The notes below the pieces were generated by a model. It did not search any database, was not told the origin of the DNA, and saw only the letters and a program-made list of their open reading frames with translations. The translations under genes were made by a program, and so were the position numbers. Positions 25,801 to 38,062 of a stretch of DNA of 64,000 bases are shown piece by piece. The DNA is taken from assembly GCA_025024175.1 (NCBI GenBank), contig QCXZ01000137.1, positions 65,498,911-65,562,910 on the forward strand, read 5' to 3'. The DNA is from Rhyzopertha dominica. Its lineage: Eukaryota > Arthropoda > Insecta > Coleoptera > Bostrichidae. How positions within the stretch are numbered: the first letter of the stretch is position 1; every line of letters begins with the position of its first letter.

Positions 25801-27136
25801 GAATTATAGGCCAATAGAGCTTTCGTCAAACTTCACAAAACTGTTTGAATCTCTCTTGCCCAATGTTATTTATTCTCATACAGTCACTAATTTGTTTGAG
25901 TTTGTTCAGTTTACCTCGAAAGTTTTTGACCAACGTTTACAAGTAGATGTTATACATACTGATCTTACAAAACCATTTGATCGCGTCAATCGTTGTATTT
26001 TTTTACTTGATAAGATCTATTATTGGAAACAGGAAGTAATTTGTTGAATATAGTGGTTTTTGTTCTTTTGAATTTGATGTTAATTGTGGTGTTGTACAAA
26101 GTTCCAATGTAGGACCTTTATATATTTTTTAACGATGCGATTGAGTGCTTTAATAATTGTAATTGTTATATTTATGCTGATGATTTAAAGCTTGTTAAGA
26201 TGATTGAATCGCCTGAGGATCGTTTTGTCTTACAACAAGGTATAGACAGATTAATTGCATGGTGTAATAGTAATAAGTAAGATTTAAACGTCAGTAAGTG
26301 TAAAAAATGACTTAAACCAGGAAAAATTAGTCCATAGATACTTATTGTAATATAAATGGTGTACCATTAATCATCTGCACTGAATTTACAGATATTGGAG
26401 TAAGTATAGATCCATGTTTGGCGTTTATAGCTCATATTGAAAATATCACTAATAGGGCATTAAGAATATTAGGCTTTGTCGTAAGAAATACATGTTACAT
26501 GTATTTGTATTTTGTTTAACTCTCTTATCAGATCTAAATTAGAGTACTGCTGTATTATTTGGAATCCACAACAACAGGTTTATATCAATTTACTGGAAAT
26601 GTGTTGCGAAGATTCTGTAAATATGTATATTTTAAAATGTTTAAACGTTATCCAACAAGACACTGTGATAACCGGTTGCTTCTTACCACTGTTAATGAAG
26701 TGACACTTCAATCTAGGCGTAATTTACCGAGCCTTATTTTTCTACAAAAAATTGTTACCGGTGAAATATACGTAGATGAAATAAATAATGATGTACAATT
26801 ATGTGTTCCTCGAATTAGCAATAGAAATTATTTTCTATTATAATATACCAATTACATTTCATCACTACAATTCTCCTTTGATAACAGCATTTCTCCTTTA
26901 CAATTGTCTTCCATCTGAAATGTTCGATATTTTTCATTTTAATTTTAAATATTGTGGTATAAAAAATAAGCTTTTATCCCTGTTCCAGGAATAGGGGCCT
27001 TCAACTTTTTTGTTATTTTGTACATTGTAATCATTGTATTGTAACCTCTTGTATCTATTTTTCGATTATGATCATGGTTTGTGTATTATGTATTTTATGT
27101 TTCCATTATGAACAGTGATGTCTATTGGAAAAATAA
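25801..27136 (+). pseudogene. Jockey-like LINE ORF2 relic, part 2 (reverse transcriptase and C-terminus)
   Basis: Directly after the TTAA insertion the reverse-transcriptase core continues: NYRPIELSSNFTKLFE, then LQVDVIHTDLTKPFDRVN (first catalytic Asp region). The second catalytic box is GVVQSSNVGPLY followed by YIYADDLKL, with YADD at 26173-26184. Downstream come FIAHIENITNRALRILGF, SLIRSKLEYCCIIWNP and the terminal VPRISNRNYFL region, in several frames with stops. The order and motifs are those of Jockey-clade insect LINEs. It ends with an AT-rich tail that runs into an (ATT)n repeat. Confidence 0.85.
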
Positions 27137-27172
27137 ACATTATTATTATTATTATTATTATTACTATTATTA
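27137..27172 (+). repeat. (ATT)n tail of the LINE
   Basis: About eleven ATT units with one ACT interruption follow ATAAAC immediately after the LINE's last coding remnants. Simple-repeat tails of this sort replace poly(A) in several insect non-LTR families, so it marks the 3' end of the element rather than an independent microsatellite. Confidence 0.75.
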
Positions 27173-29108
27173 ACGATTCTAAAATAAAGTTAAAAAGCAA
27201 AAGTAATTCACTATCACGCAATCAACATTCGTATTTTTTTAAATGTTGCACAAATGAAAATTTAAAATATAGTGTAACATCTGAGTTATTAAAACTATAA
27301 CTGTACATATATCTCTAAGACGACGACCTTTTCCAAAAATTCTGAATATTAACGGACTCCCACGCAGAAACAATGCTAAAATCAATTTAATATCTCAGTT
27401 CCAACTTTTTTTTATTAAAATTGTAATTTCACGCCATTTTTCCATATCTAAATCTATTTGATCTATAATGACACATTTGAAGATAGGATAAAATTGCTAC
27501 TTATAACAGCACTTTTACCATTATACGTAAAAGCCGTTATAACATTAATATATACGGAAAAGTGATACATAATGATACGATGGTTGTCTTGAAATTTTGC
27601 ACTGGGCGTCGCCTCACTGATTCTTTGATCAATGTGTTATATCTAAAGAATTATGGCAAACTTTTGAAGCTGACGCATTGTTGAAACATCGCGAAAATTT
27701 TCAATCANAACAAGAACGTCTTTCTCAGTTAATTTCTGTGATGAAGCACCACATCTATCGACGGTGGTGTCCTGGTGGTATTGTGAATTACATCGTGGAC
27801 TGATATTAAATCCGCCTAACAGAACAGTCACTCAGCAAAACACTGAAGATGTGCGCAAGGTAATAATAAAAAAAATAGGGATGTGACTTATTGTGAAGTC
27901 ATCCGTTTTTTAAGTATTTCGAAGATGAGAGACAGTCGAAGCATTTAGAGCATCAGCTGTATTAGCACTTTCATCCGAAAAGTAAAACAACTGCTTTGAA
28001 CGAATGAAATAATGTATTAACCTTCTAAAAGCAAACCTTGAAAAATAATAAATAGACATTTCATTTTTTGTCTCCAACCGTAGTCGGATTATGATTATAA
28101 CTGTTATTACTTTATTTTGAATTTCAACCTGATCGGAGGTATCAAAGCATCGAAGTAAAATTTATCCGATTTATCCCTGCACTGCACAGAATATCCAAGG
28201 TTTACCTGGTGCAAACTAGCAATTTTTGCGCACTACACTTTATGCAAATTTCAAATTTTTCAGAGCCTTGGAAGCACCAAATATAGGTCTGATTTTTTCA
28301 ATGTAAATAACTGTTAAAAAAGGACTTTTTCATTCGCCTGTCATATATCATTTAGGATTTGGGTTTTGTTGTATTTGAAAATGAAACGACGAAGAGTGTT
28401 ATAGCGGTAGCATAACTACCAGTGATTATAATGTAAATGGCTCTGCCCGCGATCGTCTCATTTTCAATGTTCGCGGATGTACTTACTGACATAGAAGTAA
28501 CATCCAGTAACAGTTGCTTTATTTGAAGAAACTTTATTCTACATTTTTACTGGGGTAAAGTAAGCTATAAAGATTAGGAGAGCTTGGTCAGCAAAGCACT
28601 GATCTGTGGTCATGTTATCTGCGATGAAGGCCAAATGTGATCTCCGATCTGCTGCCATGTCCCGCTCGCAATGTGCATTTGCTACAATAAAATCATGCGC
28701 AAATGACACTGATTAAATCGTTCTCTTACTTTTATCAATCTGATTTAGCTACAGGTAAATAAACATTACCCTACTAATACTTGTGTAATGATAAACCTTC
28801 CGTTAAAAAACAAAACAATTCGCTGCCCCTGATATTAACTCTGAAAACAGAGCACGTCATTCAAGTAAAATAATATTTTGCTTCTAAACCGACTTCAAAC
28901 GAGGATAATACCCCAAGTTAAGACGAAGTAGTGGAGATTTATACCCCAATGCAAATACCTTTAAGGATAAGAAAGAGCTTCAAAGCGGTTTTACATGTAT
29001 AAATAAACCAGAATCCAGTCAAACGTATTACAGACGCAGCATAAAAAATCGCCTCTCAGGATCCGACGCTGAAATCTAGAGGAACGGCAGGAATGATTTT
29101 AAACTCAC
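27173..29108. other. Atg16 intron sequence, one possible coding relic
   Basis: At 27620-27790 the plus strand reads ISKELWQTFEADALLKHREN and then QERLSQLISVMK. This looks protein-like but I cannot assign it to a family; it could be transposon-derived. The remainder has no recognisable feature. Confidence 0.3.
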
Positions 29109-29288
29109 CTCTGGAAAGGTCGAGCGAAGTCACCCTACCATTCAGTATTATGTTATTTGAGCTGGACTCCGAACGACTGTCCCAGAATCGGATGCTTTTA
29201 TCGAAGTGGCCACTGATGATCGTCGAACCCGAGCTATCCAAAGTCACAAGGTCGTTACAGCTTGATCCGGCGAATTTGGTCTCTATAC
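29109..29288 (-). CDS. Atg16: Atg16 WD40-domain exon (HFDKSIRFWD blade)
   Basis: This 180-nt exon encodes two propeller segments: AGSSCNDLV and SGHFDKSIRFWDSRSES, followed by GRVTSLDLSR. ATG16L1 has AGSSCNDIV and SGHFDKKIRFWDIRSES in the same order, so the identity is secure. The acceptor is TTTTCCAG|GT and the donor CCAGAG|GTGAGT. It starts with two bases completing a Cys codon from the preceding exon and ends with one base (G), which joins AC of the next exon to make Asp. The intron separating it from the previous exon is about 11.5 kb and full of transposon relics. A longer open frame starting at an internal Met (29247) is only the in-frame read-through into the donor and not a separate gene. 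Confidence 0.94.
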
Positions 29289-29832
29289 CTGGAAAAGTAC
29301 GTTCGATTAGGTCAATTCATCTCCCCATTCATGTAGAAACGGGTAGAATATGTAAAATGCAAAATAGCAGATTGATCTTGCGGATAGCAATACTACATCA
29401 CATGATTCTATTTGGCATTTACAGCCTATAATATTTTCATTTCTGAAAATAATATAGAAAAGTGCATATGTTACAGTTCGCTTAAAAAAGAAATACCAGT
29501 TCTAGCATATTTCTTGACTAACACTCAAAGAAAGTAAGACCTTATTTCAAATAAAATTAGGATGCGTTGTAATACTACCATCAAATTTACCTAACGCAGT
29601 AACAATAGGAGGAATACAGTCTAAAAAATGATTTGGGTGTGCTGCTTCCTAAAGATGCAAATTTTTCATAATTTTTAACATACGTTTCAAAATGACTTAA
29701 AGTAGGCAATATTATTATACCAATAATAAGTACTTGTCAATATTACACTCAGAATATGGATACGTAAACTTATAGCAAATACTTCCCGTCAACATGTTCG
29801 CAAGTGTTACATCCCAACCAACTTACTATTTG

Positions 29833-29878
29833 TCTATAACGTTAAGATTTAACGTTCTATAACGTTAAGATTTAACGT
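29833..29878. repeat. Two tandem 23-bp units
   Basis: TCTATAACGTTAAGATTTAA plus CGT is repeated twice back to back. Each unit contains AACGTTAAGATTTAACGT, itself an imperfect palindrome. Confidence 0.8.
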
Positions 29879-30196
29879 ACTTTAAAATGTTTTCAATATT
29901 GCTTAAATTTTCTTTGGGATGTTCTGAACAAAGATCATCGTTTTGAATTTCTTCAACATTCACACAGATACATATTTTCTTCAAACTTTAGATGAAGAAA
30001 AGGTGGATGTCCTCTAATCGTAGCTAAATGAGACTTGCCGTTGGAATCTTCTGCTATTCTGTCTATCAATAAAGTAGAAGCCAATTTTTCATGCTTCTTG
30101 TTCAGAAGAGAACTAGTAAGTGAGATAGCACTAAAATATTTTTTATTTTTCTTTACAGTAGATGTTAAACTGTTCCTTTATCAACTCATTTGGATA

Positions 30197-30254
30197 GATA
30201 AAGTAGCACTTTAACCGCAAGGGTGGATAAAATAACACTTTAATAGCAAGGGTA
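30197..30254. repeat. Two tandem 29-bp units
   Basis: GATAAAGTAGCACTTTAACC followed by GCAAGGGTG is repeated with a few substitutions (second unit GATAAAATAACACTTTAATA, GCAAGGGTA). No function is evident. Confidence 0.75.
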
Positions 30255-31289
30255 GTTAAAATGATTTAACATCAGAGTAATCCGTAGTAACGGAGCAACT
30301 AAATTTTTTGTGCCAAAAAATGCAGTTTTCTTAAAAATATTATTTTTCTCTTAAACATGACACCCAGGTAAACAAAAAAATTATCGTCTTGCATAATAAA
30401 TAACTATTTTGCCATATGAGCAGTAATCTTCCTAGATCAAGTGCATTCAAGGATTAAATTTTAGTAGTTTTTTCTATTAATTCGCGGATGTCTAAGTAAT
30501 TTTGAATAGATGAATAAATTAATCTTCAGTTGGATTTTTTCTTCTCACTGACAATGGCGATTTATTCAGTTCGTGACTTTTCATGATAACGAATTTCCAG
30601 TTCTAGATTACGTACTTGCCAAAATACAGCGTACAAAAATTATTTTATGTTTAAAACGTGAAAGTTTGAAGTCCACAGCATAGGTACTTGGTACATTATG
30701 GTTAGTGACAGAAATTATACATATGGGGTTATCATAAAGTAACTGCCACACACCATGATTTGGAAGATGTTATGTAAAATCCTAAAAATGTATCCCTATA
30801 AACCGCAATTGCTGTTTAAACTCAAATATTCACATTTTTCTCTCAGATACGATTTTTTTATTGGCTCAGACGGAAATTGAAACAGAATGGCAAACCTGTA
30901 TTTTCTAGGGAGATGAGCCCATTTCTTTCTTAGTTGTAGAGTGAATACGTAAACTGTCGAATATGGTTAACAGAAAATTCACATAAAATCATTCAGCAAG
31001 ATGCTCATTACAAAAAGTCACCGTTTGGTGCCGTTTCATAGCTAATTTCACCATTCGGCCATTCTTTTTCAAAAGAATGTCCATTTTTTTTCCAAAGAAT
31101 ATATTTGCAAATGCTAAGAGATTACGCAACTCTATGTTATAAAACGAGAAATTGAAAATATGATTTTTATGCAAGATGGGCACTTCCGTCATTTACCGAC
31201 TTGTTAAAAAATTGTGAACAGCGGTTTTTTAAGATCGTGTTATAAGCAGTTATTCTTCAAATTCATCCCCACCAAGGTCACCTTTTCTT

Positions 31290-31462
31290 AGGCCAGCCAA
31301 TTAGTCGCTGTGGGGTTATTGTGAAAATGTGGCGTTTAGAAAGACCCAATGAACGCTGGAGGAATTAAAGGACAATATTATGAAGCAAATTTGTGCAATT
31401 AAACCTGAAAGGTTGAATAGTGCTGAATTTAATTTGGAGGAACGATTAGTATCCCTATAACA
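31290..31462 (+). pseudogene. DDE transposase C-terminal relic
   Basis: With two stops, the plus strand reads SLWGYCENVAFRKTQ, then LEELKDNIMKQICAIKPERL and FNLEERLVSL before a stop. W-G-Y-x-K/E-x-x-V-(Y/F) followed by L-E-E-L-K-x-x-I is the typical C-terminus of IS630/Tc1-type transposases. Two further plus-strand frames downstream (31606-31815 and 31891-32295) have no recognised domain. They may be flanking debris. Confidence 0.6.
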
Positions 31463-32889
31463 AAAAATGAACGTCATGCGAGCAATTGCAGTAAGTGTTT
31501 GACACCAGAAATTTCATTATGTAAGCAACTAGATTCCATTTCCTTAATGATTATTCATGGTAATATAACCCTTACTTTAAGATAACCCTGTGTTTAGCTA
31601 GACTAATGATTAAAAAAGTTTTGCAGCAAATAAAGAATATAGGGGAGAACAAACAATATCCTAACATGGATATCTTTTTCGAGGTTACACTTATTTTGGA
31701 CCTACCGGAATATTTAAAAACCAACAGTAAAACCTATTTGATAAAAGAGCTTTTATTTTTTCTCGGTGTCAGGAGAGTGACAGTCAATTCTCCTTTTATT
31801 CGAATAGCGCCCTAAAAATTTTATCTAATTTTCTTTATTCCAAAAATAAAAATAATAAAAAGCTATTGGCTGAAAACAAAAACCTGAAAAATGTGCGAGA
31901 AGGTATATTTAAAAATACGACAATTTACAACTAACATCATACAGTTTTATACGACATTTAAACCTGATCTTCAGTGTAAATTTTATTTCAAAGACAGTTC
32001 AGTAAACAAATCTAGAAAACTTATACATGATTCCAATTTACGGAAAGAAGAAGAATGCCTACCATCGGAAAAGTTATGTTGCAAAAGTGTGCAAGGATTT
32101 ACTGGAATAGACACTTTCATCAAGAATAGCATATTATATAAACTACGAACAGAACTACTTTCAAAAGAAGTAAATGGTGCTGTGTACAGATACGATGACT
32201 CTAAAGCTCATCAATATTTGAGAAATTCCTTTTGTCCGATAAACAAAACAATATCGGGAACCGATACGGGTCAAGTGAGGTTCTTGGACCACTAAGATTT
32301 CGTATCTCTTTGTTCCCTTAATGAAATCATGTACCGCAAGCGAAATGGATGGTTGCAAGTCACCGTTAAAAAAGTAACGCATTACTAGCAAAATGCTAAC
32401 ATTAAAGGAAACATACTGTGAAATCATTAAAAATCAATGAGAAGCGATGAGCTAATGAAAACTCTTTGTACAATTACCGAATCCTATTTCAAAGAACTGT
32501 TAACGAATAACCATTCTAGTCTCAACCAGGAAGATCGGCAAGCACGACTACCCATCGCCTTGGTTCCGCGTATGGATTAATAACCAACAAGGCGTGATGA
32601 TGATTAGGTAGAAAATCGGAGTAGCTAGACTAACGTATAAAATATCATGATATTTTAAAGCAAAATTTATGCATAACAAAATCTTGAAACGAACACACTT
32701 CAAAGAATGCAGTCAAACAGAAAATCTAAACGCTTTACAAGAAGCATCTTCTTTCGGCCTGCAAAGCAGCATCGAATATCACTTTGTGTTTGTCACCTGC
32801 TAAGGTACGTATTTGACATTAAATAAAGGTAAATAACTCCAAAATAAAACGTAGGGGGGGAGTGGAATTTATAGGATCTGTACGGAAAT

Positions 32890-33100
32890 ATCTAACACTT
32901 TTTAACATTTTTCTCTAGTTACTATGGTAACGACTGTGTAGAGTAGAATTATCTAGAAGTATCTAGATGGTAAACCTTTTAAACGCCTGTCAAATTTAAC
33001 GTATTAGGACCTATTTTATAAGGATTTGCAAAGAGATTAATATTTACCATTAATTATTCCAAAATTAATTTCTTTAAATAGCAATAGAAAATGTCTTTTA
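32890..33100. repeat. Interspersed repeat, copy 1 (same family as 39850-40050)
   Basis: The two regions share, in order, a TTACTATGGTAAC / TTGCCATAGTAAC motif, AAACGCCT, TTAACG-TAGGAC and TTTGCAAAGAGATTAATATT. They are diverged with indels, and the repeat boundaries are not defined. Confidence 0.5.
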
Positions 33101-33544
33101 AAAAATTACATTCTTTTTTTAATTCTCGAAGAAAAATATAAATATAACGACATTTTTTGACGCGGTTATTGGCTTTTCTCATTTTGCAGCTAATCTGTTT
33201 AAAATAATGTAGGATAGGCTCTGTAACAATGAAACAAAAGTAAAAGCGTTAATTTGACAGTTGTTAGCTGTAGTTTTTGAGTATAATTGTTAAATTATTT
33301 ACACTATTAAGAAGAAATTACGTTTACAAACGAGGATGCACGGTATATGTCAGGGGTCTATTCTCAAAGTTTTGGAAATGGTGCTATAGCGTCCTTGGTA
33401 TACACGTATGTTATTCCATCACTCCAGAGCAAGTGCAAGCGATTGGTATGGCGTTTAAGAGCTACTTGATAAGTTCAACCAATCGCTTTTGTGAGAAGCC
33501 ATCATCCAGTGGGGTCCAACGATAACACTTAGTGTTAGCTTACA

Positions 33545-34018
33545 CATATGTTGAACCGCATAGTAGAGTAACAGGCATTTGCAGAGACTTAGGTACCTCT
33601 TTTAGCACAACCCAAAGAAGGAAATTCACCCATATCATACTGTAGTATACCAAGCTTTAAAGGAAATTAATTTTGATTGTAGCTCAGCTACTGGCCTGCA
33701 TTGATTGAAAAACATAATACGAGAAAACCATATTTTTATATCGTGTGGACAGACCAAGCTTCGTTTGCCAGTGACGGAAGAGTAAATAACTATGATATAT
33801 ATTATTGGTCCAAAATTAACCCACACTGGATATGGACGTGCTTAATAAACATAGCTGGGGTTTTAATGTCTGGTGTGGCGACAAAATACGATTATTGCCT
33901 CTACATTTTTGAGGAGACCCTAATTTCAGAAGGTATTTGGGATTTCTGTGTATTATCCACCAGAGCTATAGAAAATATTTCATTACAAACAAAAAACGAC
34001 AAGCAGTATGTGGTTTAA
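33545..34018 (+). pseudogene. IS630/Tc1-like transposase relic, N-terminal to first catalytic box
   Basis: The frame starts with VEPHSRVTGICRDLGTSFST (the HTH-like x-P-H-x-S-T-R-x-I-S-R-x-L-G region) and continues in a shifted frame with FHPYHT-like residues. It then reads VWTDQASFASDGRVNNYD, YYWSKINPHWIW and CLYIFEETL. The T-D-(E/Q)-A-S-F segment holds the first catalytic Asp, and Y-W-S-x-x-N-P-H-W is the hallmark that follows it. Stops and shifts make it non-functional, and the second half of the catalytic domain is missing. It resembles the transposase at 38279 but is a different subfamily. Confidence 0.72.
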
Positions 34019-35619
34019 GTGCGTTGGCTGAATCACAGACTTCGCCTCGTCTTAATCTGTAAAAGGCATTTTTCTTAGCAGTTGAACAAATATTATTAAA
34101 AGCTGTAAGAACTAAAATGCAACAAATATTAGTGACGCCTTTTCTTTTGTATCTATTACTACATGACATGGCCTTTTTCTAATACTAAACAATAAGAAAA
34201 CATGATATTTAATATTAACAATAAAAATAAAGTTTGAACGAAATATAATATTTTGCAAAGAAGTTTAGAAAAGTATAATTATATTTACTACTAAGTAGTT
34301 ATCCGGTTATGCGTGGTGTGTATACTGGTATACTGTTTTGGCAATAATTCCAAATCTGGAAAAGCTATCCATCCCGAGTTTTCACCGCAATTCTTCTTAA
34401 ATAATTGTCTAGAAAACAAAGTGACAATATTTACGTTGCCATATTTATTTTTTCCAGGAATCGAGTGAAAAATTGTTTTTGCTAATGTCATGTATGTTTC
34501 ATATACTATTTTGGAAATCTTTAAAAATGAAAGGATTGCTACCTGTCTACGATTGCCTATAAAACGAATTAAAACATATTGCCATATTTAATTCTTACTA
34601 GATATCGAGGAAGGAACGAAATTTCTTCAATGGCGCCCATTACTGTTATTTGAAAAAATTGATTTTACAGCAATTTACAATGTCTACGGATCCCTATAAA
34701 ATGAGTCCTAGCTCATTAAATTTAACTGAAGGGTTTAGAAGATATAGCAAGTTCAGAGGGTATTTTGCTCTTCAATGTCGTTACCATACAACCGAAAAAA
34801 TATATTGAAACAAAATTTTCAGGTAATCAAATAGAGATTCTATATTTCCTTGGCGAATTTTTGAGTTTGGCTTCATTTGTAAAATGGTGTGAAAAACGTC
34901 GTCCAAGCGGGAAATTTAGGAAGATAAAAATATTTTTAGTTACAAATTTCTGGGTACACTTTTATCTAAAAAAAGGAATGTATTAAAGTGAAAATGCAAA
35001 GGATTTTCAAAATAGGTCGCTCCGTATTCTAAGTGAATTACCCTGTATACTTACAGCTAGTTGAAATATACTTATTGTAATTCCAATGTAATTTTTTTTT
35101 AATATAACATAGTACATACAGAAAAAGAGCAAATGCTTCTTAGAAAGTATGGTATAATTAGTGAAAAGACGCAAAAAATGAGTTTCTGAACCGGCCTGAA
35201 ACCAGGTAGTATACCTAACATGATTGTACAGATAAATGCAAGCGAGTACAAGCAGTATCACAACATTGTTAGGAGAATGAATGGAATGAAACTTTGTAAC
35301 CCTTAGACATTCGAGTATTTTTAAAATACTTAGAGGATTTAGGTCAATAATGTAGAGCAAGGAACTGTTGACACTGAAACATAAGTTCCCACGTCAAAAG
35401 ATACTGACTTTATAAACTGAATCATTAGAAGAGGAACAGTAGTAGCTCATAAAAATGTAACTATTAGGAATAGCTGACTAGGGCAATACAACTGGAGCAC
35501 ATGTTTTGTTTTTAATAAAAAAGTGTGGCGTTCATAGTAAGCCTGTAGTTTTTTTTTGAGACGGGGTGCGGCCCTCATTATTCAGACCAGCTCACACAAA
35601 ATTTAAACCTATATTGCGC

Positions 35620-35812
35620 TCAAAAAAAGGAAACCACTCAGGCAGGATTGCCATTCTGTTGAAAGATAACACCCGAATTTACACAATGAACTACAAGTGT
35701 GTAAAAAAATGCATAGGGAGGTACTTCCACATCCATCTTATAGTTCAGATTTACGATTATGCGATTTTCATCATTTTAGACCGTTACAGTTATAACCTAG
35801 TTTCCAACCTGA
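35620..35812 (+). pseudogene. mariner-type transposase relic
   Basis: One plus-strand frame gives RIAILLKDNTRIYTMN, the second catalytic box of mariner transposases (L-L-x-D-N-A-R-P-H). About 20 codons later another frame reads EVLPHPSYSSDLRLCDFHHF, then RPLQL and a stop. This is the mariner signature L-P-H-P-P-Y-S-P-D-L-A-P-x-D-(Y/F)-H-L-F with the third catalytic Asp. The two parts are separated by one frameshift. Upstream domains were not recognised. Confidence 0.75.
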
Positions 35813-35848
35813 AGCCTCGTAGTAAAAAAAACCGCTGCAAATTGAATC

Positions 35849-36707
35849 AATACTTCCACATCCAATTGTCAAAATGACATTTACGTTTTTATTTCTTATA
35901 CTGTACGATTAATAGTCAGATTTTGAGCATTTTGTCTCTCAACACATTTTTTCTAAGACAAAGTCGTGATATTAGCAAAAATATATAAATTTTAAAATAG
36001 GTTTTTTCAAATAACTCTAAAATTATTAACTTAACAAAAAAATTACGAGTGCTTTCTGATCAGAAATTTGATTTTCTATATAATACCAAAATTTAAAAAA
36101 AATCGTACGAGCAGGGACCAAAATAGGTTTTTTGGAAATATTTCGAAATGTCAAAATTTTGAATAAATTTTCTAAGACAATTTTTGTGAGAAATTTTATT
36201 TCCTATCTGATGGTATTTTCATTTTTTGAATATATTAAATATATTCGGAGATATTTAGGAAAAACCGTTTTCTTTAAGTGACGCTTTTTTGCTAATATCT
36301 TCTAAACAGTTTGCTGCACCGAAAATTTATAAGAACCAATAGTACTCACAGTTATACTACTAATCACATACTAAAACGAAAAAAATATAAAAAAATAAAA
36401 ATTTGCAAAAAGAGTATTTACCCCCCAATTTCGCCCCCTTCCCGATATCCTACTTATCCGACAAACAATAGGTCGCTTTGGGTAGTTGAGATTTATACGC
36501 TTGCCAAATTTCAAGTTCATATATTAAGTCTTTCGAAAGTTATCGTGTACACAAACAAAACCACAGACACACAGACAAGAAATTTGTTTTTGCTCAAATT
36601 TTGGTTTTTTGCGTTTTCGACCATTTTAAAGCGAATGAGCAAATTAAAATTTTTTAAAATTTTTTTCGCGATACAATACTTCCCATCCGTTGGATGTGGA
36701 AGTATTA
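35849..36707. mobile_element. Possible non-autonomous element bounded by 17-bp inverted repeats
   Basis: AATACTTCCACATCCAA at 35849-35865 occurs as an exact reverse complement at 36691-36707. The interior is AT-rich, with a C-rich patch (36420-36445) and a CACAGACACACAGACA patch near 36561. A related motif, TACTTCCACATCCATC, also occurs at 35721 in the mariner relic, so part of the match may be inherited from mariner sequence. No coding region is recognised and no target duplication was established. Confidence 0.35.
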
Positions 36708-37429
36708 GTTTTGAAGCTGAATTATTAAAAAAAAACACAACGTTCGTGACATTGACGTACTTTGCTTCCTTTCATATGTAAACTGAAGAATCCTTGTTGC
36801 TGATACCTTGGCTCCGAATCATCGACCCGAAAAGTAGACTGTACTTTGTCTAATACCGGTAAGTCTTTAACCCCTTCTAAGACTTACGGTCACTTTCACA
36901 AAATGAAAAAGGCGTAAGTATAGGAAAATGCATAAACTCATGGAGGAAATCACAAACGGAGGTTGCCTGACAGAAAACATTGTCTTGCCTGTTATTATTG
37001 CTAGCGTAAGTAGTAAAGATGTACAAATTTCCGAAAATTTCATTTATTCATTAATATTCATAAATATATTAATAAAAACCAATATGTGTGGTTTTGATGA
37101 TTACTGCATCATCTAGATTCATATCTTGTTGGTAAGTCCCATTTCATCCACCTGGCCACAATGAAGGCAAGAAACTTAACACTAACTGATGACGGTTCTT
37201 TAATGTTTCATAAAAAATCCTATATTTACTAAAGGTTTCGGAAGATAAACAAACCAAAACTTGTCTATTTGTTTAAAGACATTCAAACGATGATAAACAA
37301 TACTGTCACATCATGAGCGAAGAACCATTAATTCAAATTCTCTTCAGTCTGGCACAAAAAGCAGGGCATGCAGAATACAGATAAGTGTTGAAAAATGTTG
37401 GCTCATAATTTAATTTAAAATCAATTTAG

Positions 37430-37557
37430 GCGACTTTGGTGACGCGGTGGTGACAAGAAAATTTGTGGCGACATCGATTCCGCCGAAGTGGATGGGATAC
37501 GACGCCATCGACAATACCGATATCTTTGCTCCGTCAAGCTTTAATCTGCCCTCGTGA
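37430..37557 (+). CDS. Candidate orphan terminal exon, unknown product
   Basis: A short block that is much richer in GC and CpG than its surroundings reads open on the plus strand. It follows a possible acceptor (CAATTTAG) and ends at a TGA. The 41 residues include VTRKFVATSIPPKWMGYDA and end FAPSSFNLPS, which looks like normal protein composition. It lies inside the Atg16 intron on the opposite strand, so it would be the last exon of a nested or overlapping gene whose upstream exons I did not find. The minus strand of the same block is also open for 61 codons, so the coding strand is uncertain. I do not recognise the protein. It could also be a fragment of a retrocopy or a conserved noncoding element. 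Confidence 0.35.
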
Positions 37558-38062
37558 AAACAGGTATAATGGAATTTCCTCTTTCCCCGTGTCAATCAAA
37601 TATCGAGCAGGCAACTGATGAGCGGGAGGGCTGATTCTGAGGGTGTCACCTTTCAAATGCAGAACGTGCTTGGCTTTTACAAATTTACTCTTTTAGTGCC
37701 AATATGTATAGCAAACGTCACTGGTGTATTTTTAATCAAAAGATATATCACTCATTAAAGCACTCTGCACGAGAGTGAAAGACGAGGGAATTGATAATAT
37801 AGTCTTCTAATATGTTTCCAATATTGGTCTCAAACGCGGTGCAGAAGAATACTTAATACCAATATGGATATAAGAAAAATACATACATGTAATAATACAA
37901 AAACGTCTAAAAAAGCCAGAAACTGAGTAGTGAGTAAGAAAGTACATGAAGAGAGATTGTTAAGACATATTATTTTGTGCACTGATAATGAAAAGAATTG
38001 GGTTATTTTACCACAAGGTTATAACAACAATTTATTTACTTCATTCTTAGTTAAAAGTAATA

